Origin: an uncultured Bacilli bacterium | GTDB lineage: Bacteria > Bacillota_I > Bacilli_A > RF39 > UBA660 | Length of the DNA: 49,684 bases | Assembly: GCA_934119965.1 (NCBI GenBank) | Contig: CAKOTA010000008.1 | Span: 1-49,684 of the forward strand | Direction of reading: 5' to 3' | In this document: one piece after another, positions 25,826-33,588 of the stretch | Numbering within the stretch: the stretch's first letter is position 1 | How the letters are laid out: each line of letters opens with the position of its first letter | Made by a program: the position numbers and the translations under genes | The notes under the pieces: generated by a model | What the model saw: only the letters and a program-made list of their open reading frames with translations | Databases searched by the model: none | Told to the model about the DNA's origin: nothing

Positions 25826-27169
25826 ATGAATGAAAAAGTAATTCCACATAGTATAGAAGCAGAACAATCAGTATTAGGTTCAATGTTTCTATCAAAATAT
25901 GCTTTACAAAAAGCATTAGAGGAATTAAATAAAGATTTATTTTATTTAGAATCCCATGGAAAGATATTTGAAGTAATAAACGATTTATATGAAAGTGGTA
26001 GTGCCATAGATGTTACTACAGTTACTTCAGAATTAGATAAAAGAAATCTATTAAAACAAATAGGAAATGTTGAATATATAAGTGAAATAGTTAATAGTGT
26101 TGTATCTGCTGCCAATATAGATGACTATATAAGAATAGTAGAAGAAAAAGCAATAAGAAGAAGATTAATTGAAACATCATTAGAAATAGAAAAAGCAGGA
26201 TATTCATCTCCAGACTCAATTAATGAATTATTAGATAATGCTGAAAAGAAAATGTTAAATGTAGTTAAAACAAGAAAAGGAACAGAATTTAGAAAAATTC
26301 AAGATGTTTTAACAACTACACAAGAAAATATTGAAAAATTATCATTGAATGGTGGCGATGTTACTGGATTATCAACAGGATTTGATGAAATTGATAAAAA
26401 AACATCAGGTTTACACGCAAATGAATTAATAATAATAGCAGCTCGTCCAGCAATGGGAAAAACAGCTTTTGCTGTTAATTTAGCAACTAATGTAGCCATA
26501 AGAAATAATAAAACAGTAGCACTTTTTAATATGGAAATGAGTGCTGAACAATTAGTAACTCGTATGATGGCTGCCGAAGGACAAATTAGTCAATCTAAAT
26601 TAAAAACAGGTAATTTAGGAAAAAATGATTGGAAACAATTAGATGAAGCTGTAACTAGATTAGCTGATACAAAAATATTTATAGATGATACTCCAGGTAT
26701 GACAATTGCTGAAATAAGAGCAAAATGTCGTCGTTTAGCTTCTACAGATGGAAATTTGGGACTAATTATAATCGATTATTTACAATTAATATCTGGTTCT
26801 GCTAGATATGCAGGAAATAGACAACAAGAAATAGCTGAGATATCAAGAGCTCTTAAGACTTTAGCAATGGAATTAGAAATTCCAATTGTCGCTTTAGCGC
26901 AACTTTCTCGTGGTGTTGAACAAAGGGAAGATAAACGACCATTATTAAGTGATTTAAGGGAATCGGGATCTATCGAACAAGATGCCGATATAGTAGCATT
27001 CCTTTATCGTGATGATTATTATACGAAAAAAATAGAAATAGATGAATTTACTAGTAAGAGTGAATTTATTATGGCAAAAAATCGTAGTGGTTCTACTTGT
27101 ACAATTGATTTAATATTTAAAAGAGATATTAGTAAATTTGAAGGATATATAAATGAAATTGGTGATTAG
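25826..27169 (+). CDS. dnaB: Replicative DNA helicase
   Basis: The 447-residue hexameric helicase has the N-terminal primase-interacting domain (IPHSIEAEQSVLGSM) and a RecA-like C-terminal domain. Walker A is ARPAMGKTA (GKT at 211-213), Walker B lies in LIIIDYLQL, and the QREDKRP/LSDLRESGSIEQDAD motifs follow. It corresponds to B. subtilis DnaC. AAGGAGTG precedes the ATG. The stop is directly followed by the next ATG. No intein is present. Confidence 0.97.
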   Translation: MNEKVIPHSIEAEQSVLGSMFLSKYALQKALEELNKDLFYLESHGKIFEVINDLYESGSAIDVTTVTSELDKRNLLKQIGNVEYISEIVNSVVSAANIDDYIRIVEEKAIRRRLIETSLEIEKAGYSSPDSINELLDNAEKKMLNVVKTRKGTEFRKIQDVLTTTQENIEKLSLNGGDVTGLSTGFDEIDKKTSGLHANELIIIAARPAMGKTAFAVNLATNVAIRNNKTVALFNMEMSAEQLVTRMMAAEGQISQSKLKTGNLGKNDWKQLDEAVTRLADTKIFIDDTPGMTIAEIRAKCRRLASTDGNLGLIIIDYLQLISGSARYAGNRQQEIAEISRALKTLAMELEIPIVALAQLSRGVEQREDKRPLLSDLRESGSIEQDADIVAFLYRDDYYTKKIEIDEFTSKSEFIMAKNRSGSTCTIDLIFKRDISKFEGYINEIGD

Positions 27170-28627
27170 ATGAAAAAGGGTTTGACAATTATTTTAATAA
27201 TTATAGTAACTCTCTCAATCTCTTATTTAAGTTTAGGTTTTAAAAAAAGAATAGAACCAAATGCTTATTATCAAGTATACTTAAATAATGAGGTCTTAGG
27301 AGTTATTAAAGATGAAGAAGAATTAAATAAATATATTGATAAAAAAAATATCGAATATAAAAAACAATTTGGTGTAAAAAAAGTATATGCTCCAAAAGGT
27401 TTAATAATTAAAAAAATTGAAACTTATAATGGAACAACAACATCTATAAAAGAAATTTATAAAAAAATAGAAAAGAAAGAGCCTTTTACAATTGAAGGAT
27501 ATCAATTCAATTTGAAAAAAGAAGATGAAACATTGACAATATATACTTTGTCAAAAGCAATATTTGAGGAAGCAATTACTAATACAATAAATACTTTTGT
27601 TGGAAAAGATGTCTACACAAATTATTTAGAAGAAGTTCAAGAAAAGATAGAAACAACAGGTACAATTATTGAAAATGTTTATGTTGAAGAAAATATTACG
27701 ATTAAGAAAACAAATATTCCTGTAACGGAAACAATTTATACTAATTCAGCTGATTTATCAAAATATTTGTTATTTGGTACGACTGAAGATCAAAAGAAAT
27801 ATACTGTTAAAGTAGGAGATACAATAGCTGATGTTGCATTTAATAATGAGATTTCAGTAGCTGAATTTTTAATTTCAAATCCAACTTTTACTAATGAACA
27901 TAATTTGTTATTTCCAGGTCAAGAAGTAACAATTGGAATTACTGATCCAAAAATATCTATTGTTATGGAAGAATATGTAGTAAAAGATCAAAAAGTTAAC
28001 TATCAAACTGAAGTTCAATATGATGAAAATATGGTTGTTGGTGATTACAATGTTATTCAAGAAGGTGTTGACGGTTTAGAGAGAGTTTCTCAAAGAATTA
28101 AATATGTAAATGGTGAGGTAGCTTATGTTGATCCAATAGCTAAAGAAGAATTAGAACCTACAATTAATAAAGTTGTTATTGAAGGTAAAAAATATGTTAG
28201 TACTGTTGGTTCTACTAGAAACTGGGCTTGGCCAACAAATAGTGGATATATGATATCATCAGATTATGTATATCGTATTAATCCAATTACAGGTGGTCGT
28301 GAGTTACATGCTGCTATAGATATTGCCGGTACAGGAACAGGTTCTCCTATATATGCGGCAACAAATGGTGTTGTTAGTGAATCAAGTTACAGGTATCAAG
28401 ATGGTAATTATGTATGTATAAATCATAACAATGGATATTATACTTGCTATGCACATATGTCTAGAAGAAATGCAACAGTAGGACAAACTGTTTCTAGAGG
28501 TCAAGTTATAGGATATGTCGGTATGACAGGTTGGGCAACAGGACCACATGTTCACTTTGAAGTATGGATAGGAAGACCATGGATGGGTGGATATCGAATA
28601 AATCCATGGACAATGTTAAATAGATAA
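27170..28627 (+). CDS. Secreted M23 metallopeptidase with LysM and G5 domains
   Basis: The 485-residue envelope enzyme has an N-terminal signal anchor (about 3-22), a long N-terminal region, and a LysM domain (YTVKVGDTIADVA to FPGQEVTIG). A G5-like domain with YQTEVQYDENMVVG follows, and then a C-terminal M23 domain with ligands in HAAID and HVHFE. These zinc residues are intact, so an active peptidoglycan endopeptidase is likely. Its ATG immediately follows the dnaB stop. In B. subtilis the region after dnaB holds walRK; here this hydrolase and walJ stand there instead. Confidence 0.88.
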   Translation: MKKGLTIILIIIVTLSISYLSLGFKKRIEPNAYYQVYLNNEVLGVIKDEEELNKYIDKKNIEYKKQFGVKKVYAPKGLIIKKIETYNGTTTSIKEIYKKIEKKEPFTIEGYQFNLKKEDETLTIYTLSKAIFEEAITNTINTFVGKDVYTNYLEEVQEKIETTGTIIENVYVEENITIKKTNIPVTETIYTNSADLSKYLLFGTTEDQKKYTVKVGDTIADVAFNNEISVAEFLISNPTFTNEHNLLFPGQEVTIGITDPKISIVMEEYVVKDQKVNYQTEVQYDENMVVGDYNVIQEGVDGLERVSQRIKYVNGEVAYVDPIAKEELEPTINKVVIEGKKYVSTVGSTRNWAWPTNSGYMISSDYVYRINPITGGRELHAAIDIAGTGTGSPIYAATNGVVSESSYRYQDGNYVCINHNNGYYTCYAHMSRRNATVGQTVSRGQVIGYVGMTGWATGPHVHFEVWIGRPWMGGYRINPWTMLNR

Positions 28628-29391
28628 TGAAGTTTTCTGTTTTAGCAAGTGGTTCAAAAGGCAATATTAGTTATATTGCCTCTAGTTCTGCTAAATTATT
28701 GATAGATGCTGGAATAACAGCTTCAACAATTGAAAAAAATCTATTAGAGTTAGGTGTTGATCCTAATGAAATAGATGGAATTTTACTTACTCATACTCAT
28801 AGTGATCATATTAATGGTTTGAAAGTGTTTATAAAAAAATATCATACAAAAGTTTATCTAAGCGAGAAAATGTATGATGAATTAGAAAAACAAATTAATT
28901 TAATTAATTATGAAATAATTGACAAATTTGTTAGTATTAAAGATATTGATATTGATATAATTAAAACATCACATGATGCCGATGATTCTAATGGTTATAT
29001 TTTAAATTCAGATGGAAAGTCAATTGTTTATATAACAGATACTGGCTATATAAATAGAAAAAACCATTCCAAATTGAAAGATAAAACTGCTTACATAATG
29101 GAAAGTAATCACGATGTTGAAATGCTTATGAATGGTAAATATCCATATTATTTAAAACAAAGAATTTTAGGTGACAGAGGACATTTATCAAATAAGCTTT
29201 CTAGTGAGTATTTAGCAACTTTCATAGGAAAAGATACTGAAAAAATAGTATTAATCCACTTAAGTGAAGAAAATAATGACCCTGAAGTTGCTTTAAAGAC
29301 AATTCACGATACTTTTTCAGAAAAAAACATAAATTTTGATGATATAACAATATCTACTCAAAAAGAAAGAACGGATTTGGTTACTTTATGA
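28627..29391 (+). CDS. walJ: WalJ/YycJ-like metallo-beta-lactamase-fold hydrolase
   Basis: The 254-residue protein begins with the YycJ-type FSVLASGSKGN and carries LLTHTHSDH (metal ligands His56, His58, Asp60, His61). Further ligands lie in KTSHDADDSNGY, VYITDTG and ESNHD. YycJ affects coordination of cell division with replication and may act as a 5' exonuclease. The last base of the preceding stop is the A of its ATG. It overlaps rlmH by 4 bp (ATGA). Walk kinase genes are absent. Confidence 0.9.
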   Translation: MKFSVLASGSKGNISYIASSSAKLLIDAGITASTIEKNLLELGVDPNEIDGILLTHTHSDHINGLKVFIKKYHTKVYLSEKMYDELEKQINLINYEIIDKFVSIKDIDIDIIKTSHDADDSNGYILNSDGKSIVYITDTGYINRKNHSKLKDKTAYIMESNHDVEMLMNGKYPYYLKQRILGDRGHLSNKLSSEYLATFIGKDTEKIVLIHLSEENNDPEVALKTIHDTFSEKNINFDDITISTQKERTDLVTL

Positions 29392-29834
29392 TAAAAATAA
29401 TTTGTGTTGGAAAAATTAAAGAGAATTTTTTTAAAGATGCTATTAATGAATATACAAAAAGGCTAAGTAAATATACAAAATTAGAAATAATTGAAGTTCC
29501 AGATGAATGTAATGGAGAGATATTAAAAAAAGAGGCAAGTTCTATTTTAAAACATATTACTGAAAGAGATTATGTTATTACTTTAGAAATAGATGGAAAA
29601 GAATTAAATTCTATAGAATTATCCAATAAAATTAATGATACACTAATTAATAATTCTAATATTGCATTTATTATAGGAGGATCTTTAGGTTTAGATAATT
29701 TAGTAAAGATAAGAAGTAATTATAAATTGTCTTTTTCGAAATTAACTTTTCCACATCAATTGTTTCGAATTATATTATTAGAGCAAATTTATAGATCATT
29801 TAAAATATTAAATAATGAATCTTATCATAAATAA
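29388..29834 (+). CDS. rlmH: 23S rRNA pseudouridine-1915 N3-methyltransferase
   Basis: RlmH is a SPOUT methyltransferase of 148 residues. The knotted C-terminal half is clear: FIIGGSLGLD, SFSKLTFPHQLFRIILLEQIYRSF split over two strands, and the YHK end. The short length below the usual 159 lies in the N-terminal half. The start overlaps the walJ stop. walJ-rlmH adjacency is as in B. subtilis minus htrA. Confidence 0.95.
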   Translation: MIKIICVGKIKENFFKDAINEYTKRLSKYTKLEIIEVPDECNGEILKKEASSILKHITERDYVITLEIDGKELNSIELSNKINDTLINNSNIAFIIGGSLGLDNLVKIRSNYKLSFSKLTFPHQLFRIILLEQIYRSFKILNNESYHK

Positions 29835-29851
29835 TTGTATAAAAATAAATT

Positions 29852-29885
29852 AAGTCATCACTATTTAATAGGAGATGATTTTTTT
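29852..29885 (+). terminator. Hairpin-plus-T tract overlapping the spoIIR ribosome-binding site
   Basis: AAGTCATC (29852-29859) pairs with GATGATTT (29874-29881) including one G-T pair. An inner CTATT/AATAG helix forms the top. The T run ends right before the spoIIR ATG, and its Shine-Dalgarno AGGAG (29870-29874) lies in the upper part of the hairpin. Confidence 0.6.
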
Positions 29886-30401
29886 ATGAAAAAAATATTA
29901 TGTTTATTAATAATCATATTTGTAATTATTACGAGTGTTAAAGCAAGTAATTTTGTTATTCCTGATGATGCTATTAGAATAAGAGTAATTGCTAATAGTA
30001 ATAGTGAATATGATCAAAATATTAAATTAAAAATAAAAGAAATGTTAGAAATAAAAATGTATAATTTATTAAAAGATATAAAAGGTGTAGAAAGTGCTAG
30101 AACTATCATCAATAATAATCTGAATAGTATTGAAAAAGATATTAAGAATATTCTAGAAAATGAAAATTATACTTTAGGATATAATATTAGCTTTGGGGAC
30201 AATTATTTTCCTAAAAAGGAATATAAAGGTGTAACGTATGAAGAAGGTTATTATGAATCATTAGTAGTTACACTAGGAAGTGGTGAAGGCGATAACTGGT
30301 GGTGTGTTTTATTTCCCCCACTATGTTTATTAGAGGCTGAAGAAAGTGAAGAAGTCGAATATAAATTTTTTATTCAAGAATTATTTGATAAGTATTTTTA
30401 A
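29886..30401 (+). CDS. spoIIR: Stage II sporulation protein R
   Basis: SpoIIR is secreted by the forespore and triggers pro-sigma-E processing by SpoIIGA. The 171-residue protein has a signal sequence (ILCLLIIIFVIITSVKAS), then IPDDAIRIRVIANSNSEYDQ and the hallmark GDNWWCVLFPPLC. ATG 29886 is chosen over the in-frame 29835 start because the signal peptide follows it and AGGAG lies upstream. A hairpin-T tract overlaps that site. Confidence 0.93.
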   Translation: MKKILCLLIIIFVIITSVKASNFVIPDDAIRIRVIANSNSEYDQNIKLKIKEMLEIKMYNLLKDIKGVESARTIINNNLNSIEKDIKNILENENYTLGYNISFGDNYFPKKEYKGVTYEEGYYESLVVTLGSGEGDNWWCVLFPPLCLLEAEESEEVEYKFFIQELFDKYF

Positions 30402-30500
30402 AAAGTAAAATTTTTATATATAAATTGTTAAAAAATGAATGAAAATAATAAAAAATATAGTAGAATATAAACCGATATATTTAATTGGTGTTAGTGTATT

Positions 30501-30516
30501 CCTTCTTAAAAGAGGG
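30501..30516 (+). promoter_or_regulatory. 5' UTR hairpin next to the Shine-Dalgarno of the small peptide, copy 1
   Basis: CCTTCT (30501-30506) pairs with AGAGGG (30511-30516) around a TAAA tetraloop, including one T-G wobble where copy 2 has T-A. The Shine-Dalgarno GGTGAT begins 2 bp later. Confidence 0.55.
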
Positions 30517-30526
30517 CGGTGATATT

Positions 30527-30604
30527 ATGACAAAAAGAGAAATATCTTTATTTTTAATAATAATTTTATTATTTGTTATAATTTTTACTTTATTATATAG
30601 ATAA
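30527..30604 (+). CDS. 25-residue hydrophobic peptide, candidate type I toxin, copy 1
   Basis: ATG 30527 to TAA 30602-30604 encodes a charged head (MTKREIS), a single hydrophobic helix of about 17 residues (LFLIIILLFVIIFTLL) and a Tyr-Arg end. It is 18/25 identical to the peptide at 38200. Several third-position changes are silent and the rest swap hydrophobic for hydrophobic residues, so the peptide itself is selected. Upstream GGTGAT gives a ribosome-binding site. It resembles type I toxins in size and hydrophobicity, but not Fst, TxpA, BsrG or Ldr in sequence. A regulatory membrane micropeptide is the alternative. Confidence 0.65.
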   Translation: MTKREISLFLIIILLFVIIFTLLYR

Positions 30605-30611
30605 TAAAAAT

Positions 30612-30635
30612 GCACTATCACAGGGGGGATAGTGC
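30612..30635 (-). terminator. Hairpin, likely terminator of the antisense RNA, copy 1
   Basis: GCACTATC (30612-30619) pairs perfectly with GATAGTGC (30628-30635); the loop is ACAGGGGG. A T-rich tail is present only on the minus strand (ATTTTTATT). Confidence 0.5.
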
Positions 30636-30651
30636 TTTCGTAAAACATTTT

Positions 30652-30695
30652 AGGAATGTATCTAACTCTTTAGACAATTAGATATATCCTTTTTT
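30652..30695 (+). terminator. Terminator of the peptide mRNA, copy 1
   Basis: AGGA-TGTATCTAA pairs with TTAGATATATCCT (13 bp, one bulged A and one G-T pair) around a 12-nt loop and is followed by six T. Confidence 0.8.
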
Positions 30696-30724
30696 ATTGT
30701 ATGAGCAATAACTCATCTATATAC

Positions 30725-30753
30725 ATAGTAACACTTTAAAAAATTTTTTTCAA
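30725..30753 (-). promoter_or_regulatory. Antisense promoter, copy 1
   Basis: TTGAAA / 17 bp / TACTAT on the minus strand. The same arrangement and spacing is kept in copy 2 although the spacer sequence has changed. Confidence 0.55.
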
Positions 30754-30851
30754 GTTTTTCATAAAAGATAGTTCATAATATAACTATTGATAATATATTT
30801 TTATTCATAAAATGGAAAGCCCTTAATATTATAGATTAGGAGGTTTTTTTG

Positions 30852-31376
30852 ATGTCAATAATTATATTAATAGGAATTAGTCTTAGTATGGATGCATTTA
30901 GTTTAGCCTTAGCTTATGGAACATTAAGTTTAAAAAATAAGGATATTAATACATTATCAGTTATAGTAGGTTTATACCATTATTTTATGCCATTATTAGG
31001 TATGTTTGTTGGCAAAAAAATAATCTCACTTTTACCAATAAGTCCAGCTTTTTTAATATTTATAGTTTTATTTTTAATTGGGCTTGAAATGATAATTGAG
31101 TCATTTAAAGAAGAAAAAGAAATAAAACAATTAAATCTATTTGAGATGTTAATGTTTGGATTAGCTGTTTCCATTGATAGTTTTTCTTTAGGATTAGGAT
31201 TAAAAACATTGTATAAAAATCCGTATATAGCAGCACTTGTCTTTTCTATTTCTAGTTTATTATTTACATATTTAGGATTAAAATTAGGAACAAAAATAAA
31301 TCAAAAAGTAGGAAATATTTCAACAATAATAGGGGGTATTGTACTTATAATAATAGGTATAATTTATTTAGTGTAA
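30852..31376 (+). CDS. mntP: Manganese efflux pump MntP
   Basis: The 174-residue, six-helix transporter has the internally duplicated signature: ISLSMDAFSLAL near the N terminus and AVSIDSFSLGLGL in the second half, with the two Asp expected in the ion path. ATG 30852 follows AGGAGG (30838-30843) by 8 bp; a TTG just upstream is in frame but unlikely. In B. subtilis mntP (ywlD) lies near spoIIR, as here. I saw no yybP-ykoY riboswitch in its leader. Confidence 0.93.
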   Translation: MSIIILIGISLSMDAFSLALAYGTLSLKNKDINTLSVIVGLYHYFMPLLGMFVGKKIISLLPISPAFLIFIVLFLIGLEMIIESFKEEKEIKQLNLFEMLMFGLAVSIDSFSLGLGLKTLYKNPYIAALVFSISSLLFTYLGLKLGTKINQKVGNISTIIGGIVLIIIGIIYLV

Positions 31377-31393
31377 AGTAGATGTTATAAAAA

Positions 31394-31422
31394 TTGATTT
31401 TAATAAGAAAAAATAATATAAT
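31394..31422 (+). promoter_or_regulatory. Promoter of fba
   Basis: TTGATT (31394-31399), 17 bp, TATAAT (31417-31422), 16 bp before the ATG. Confidence 0.65.
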
Positions 31423-31437
31423 TAATATGGTGATAAT

Positions 31438-32286
31438 ATGTTAACAAATACAAAAGAAATGTTAGAAAAAGCAAGAAATGGTAAGTATGCTGTACCACAT
31501 TTTAATATTAATAATTTAGAGTGGACAAGATTTATATTAGAGGAATGTGAAAAAAATAATAGTCCTGTTATATTAGGCGTAAGTGAAGGCGCTAAAAAAT
31601 ATATGGGTGGATTTAATGTCGTATCTGCTATGGTAAAAGAATTAATAAAATCATTAAATATTAAAGTACCAGTGGCTCTTCATTTAGATCACGGTAGTAG
31701 TGTAGAAAGTTGTATTGAAGCAATTAATAATGGTTTTTCATCTGTTATGATAGATGCTTCTAAATATGATTTGGAGACAAATATAAAAATGACAAAAGAA
31801 GTAGTAGAATATGCTAAAAAATATGATATTACAGTTGAAGCAGAGGTAGGCCATATTGGTGGATCTGAAGATGGCATTTCTAGTGAATTAGCATATGCTA
31901 AAGTAGAGGATGCGGTTAGATTATATAAAGAAACAAATATAGATAGTATTGCTCCAGCACTAGGAAGTGTCCATGGAATATACAAAGGTGAACCAAAATT
32001 AGATTTTGAAAAGATGAAAGAAATAGCTGATTTAACACAAATACCTTTAGTATTACATGGTGGCTCAGGAATAGATGATGAAAAAATTAGAAAAGCTATA
32101 TCATCAGGAATTTGTAAGTTAAACATTAATACAGAATTACAAATGGAATGGGCTAGCGCAGTTAGAAAATTTGTAAATGAAAGTAATGATTATGATCCTC
32201 GTAAAATAATCAAATCAGGAGAAATAGCTATGAAAGAAGCTATAAGACATAAAATTGAATTGTTAGGAAGTTCAAATAAAGCCTAA
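31438..32286 (+). CDS. fba: Class II fructose-bisphosphate aldolase
   Basis: The 282-residue glycolytic enzyme splits fructose 1,6-bisphosphate. Zinc and catalytic residues are in HLDHGSS (His82, Asp84, His85), EVGHIGG, GSVHGIY and LHGGSG, with the NINTELQ phosphate loop. Some relatives act on tagatose bisphosphate, but the sequence is most like FbaA. GGTGAT precedes the ATG. It is cotranscribed with murA (9 bp gap), as fba and murAZ are close in B. subtilis. Confidence 0.94.
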   Translation: MLTNTKEMLEKARNGKYAVPHFNINNLEWTRFILEECEKNNSPVILGVSEGAKKYMGGFNVVSAMVKELIKSLNIKVPVALHLDHGSSVESCIEAINNGFSSVMIDASKYDLETNIKMTKEVVEYAKKYDITVEAEVGHIGGSEDGISSELAYAKVEDAVRLYKETNIDSIAPALGSVHGIYKGEPKLDFEKMKEIADLTQIPLVLHGGSGIDDEKIRKAISSGICKLNINTELQMEWASAVRKFVNESNDYDPRKIIKSGEIAMKEAIRHKIELLGSSNKA

Positions 32287-32295
32287 GGAGGAACT

Positions 32296-33549
32296 ATGAA
32301 ACAAATTAAAATAACTGGTGGGAAAATATTGTCAGGTGAAATAAAAATAAGTGGTTCAAAAAATAGTGCGGTAGCACTTGTTCCAGCTTCTTTATTAAGT
32401 GATGGAATAGTAGAAATTGATAATATTCCAAATATTTCAGATATTGATGCCCTAACAGAAGTTTTAGAATATCTAGGTGCGAAAGTGACTAGAGATGATA
32501 GAAAAATGACAATTGATTCAAGTAAAATAGAAAGTAAGAGTATTCCAGAACAATTGGCAAAAAAATTAAGAGCTTCATATTATTTTATGGGAGCTATGTT
32601 AGGAAAATATAAAAAAGTTGAAATGTATTTTCCAGGTGGATGTTCCATTGGTAAAAGACCTATTGATTTACATTTAAAAGGTTTTGAAGCTTTAGGAGCA
32701 AAGGTAACTATTGATGATAATAAATATATTGTTGAAGCTGATGAACTAGTTGGTAATAATATATATTTAGACATAGCTAGCGTTGGTGCTACCATAAATA
32801 TTATGTTAGCTGCTACTTTAGCTAAGGGTACAACTATTATCGAAAATGCCGCTAAAGAACCACATATTGTAAATGTTGCTATCTTTTTAAATCAAATGGG
32901 TGCAAAAATAACAGGTGCTGGTACTAGTAGAATTAAAATAGAAGGAGTACAAAAATTAAATGGTGCTTTTCACGAAGTGGTTCCTGATTATATAGAAGCT
33001 GGGACATATGTCGTGGCAGGTGCTTTATGTGGTGAAAATTTAGTGATTAAGAATTTAATTCCATCTCATATAGAATCGTTGACTTCTAAATTAAAGGATA
33101 TGGGAATTAAATTTGAAACAGGAATAGATTATATAAAAATATCTAAAAGTGAAAAAATGAAACCAGTTGATATATCAACTGCTGTTTATCCAGGCTTCCC
33201 TACGGATTTGCAACAAGTTTTTACTGTTTTATTAACACAAACTGAGGGAATAAGCAGAGTAAAAGAAAATATATGGGAAAATAGATTTATGCATATTCCT
33301 TATTTAAATAGTATGGGGGCTAATATAACAGTAAATGAGAGTGTAGCAACTATTAAAGGGAAAACTCCATTAACAGGAACAGATGTAGTAGCTACTGATT
33401 TAAGAGCAGGTGCTTGTATGGTTTTGGCGGCTCTTATTGCAAGTGGTGAAACAACTATAAATTCTGTTGAACATATATTAAGAGGTTATGAAGGTATAAT
33501 TGAAAAATTATCTAATGTAGGTGCTAAAATAGAATTAATAGAAATATAA
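32296..33549 (+). CDS. murA: UDP-N-acetylglucosamine 1-carboxyvinyltransferase
   Basis: MurA starts peptidoglycan precursor synthesis. The 417-residue protein has SKNSA (21-25, with the substrate Lys-Asn), GGCSIGKRPIDLH with the catalytic Cys116, which is the fosfomycin target, and LRAGACMVLAAL near the end. TAAGGAGG precedes the ATG. Genes with rho between murA and rpmE in B. subtilis are replaced here by one small gene. A T-rich terminator follows. Confidence 0.97.
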   Translation: MKQIKITGGKILSGEIKISGSKNSAVALVPASLLSDGIVEIDNIPNISDIDALTEVLEYLGAKVTRDDRKMTIDSSKIESKSIPEQLAKKLRASYYFMGAMLGKYKKVEMYFPGGCSIGKRPIDLHLKGFEALGAKVTIDDNKYIVEADELVGNNIYLDIASVGATINIMLAATLAKGTTIIENAAKEPHIVNVAIFLNQMGAKITGAGTSRIKIEGVQKLNGAFHEVVPDYIEAGTYVVAGALCGENLVIKNLIPSHIESLTSKLKDMGIKFETGIDYIKISKSEKMKPVDISTAVYPGFPTDLQQVFTVLLTQTEGISRVKENIWENRFMHIPYLNSMGANITVNESVATIKGKTPLTGTDVVATDLRAGACMVLAALIASGETTINSVEHILRGYEGIIEKLSNVGAKIELIEI

Positions 33550-33550
33550 T

Positions 33551-33578
33551 AAAAGTAGATTGATATCTACTTTTTTTT
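33551..33578 (+). terminator. Terminator after murA
   Basis: AAAAGTAGAT (33551-33560) pairs perfectly with ATCTACTTTT (33565-33574) around TGAT, followed by T. Confidence 0.8.
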
Positions 33579-33588
33579 GAGGTGAGTT

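Larger units (their letters stand above)
30603..30718 (-). ncRNA. Predicted antisense RNA of the peptide gene, copy 1
   Basis: On the minus strand, TTGAAA (30748-30753), 17 bp and TACTAT (30725-30730) predict a start near 30718. The RNA would begin with an ATGAG/CTCAT stem-loop and end at the hairpin GCACTATC/GATAGTGC (30612-30635), followed on this strand by ATTTTTATT. It would be about 115 nt and fully complementary to the 3' UTR of the peptide mRNA, without reaching the start codon. Ends are inferred. Confidence 0.5.
30427..30757. repeat. Candidate type I toxin-antitoxin cassette, copy 1
   Basis: About 330 bp shared with 38100-38427. In order: a -10-like TATAGTARAATAT, a 5' UTR with two short hairpins, a 25-codon hydrophobic peptide, an 8-bp perfect hairpin, a strong intrinsic terminator and a minus-strand promoter. 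The 74 bp from 30653 to 30726 differ from copy 2 at one position, more conserved than the peptide gene. With mntP leader DNA it accounts for the 450 bp gap between spoIIR and mntP; the last 90 bp before mntP show only an AT-rich leader and Shine-Dalgarno. Confidence 0.8.

Noticed and set aside
30760..30851. Possible manganese (yybP-ykoY) riboswitch before mntP
   Set aside because: The short AT-rich leader lacks the conserved helices and loop sequences of that riboswitch.
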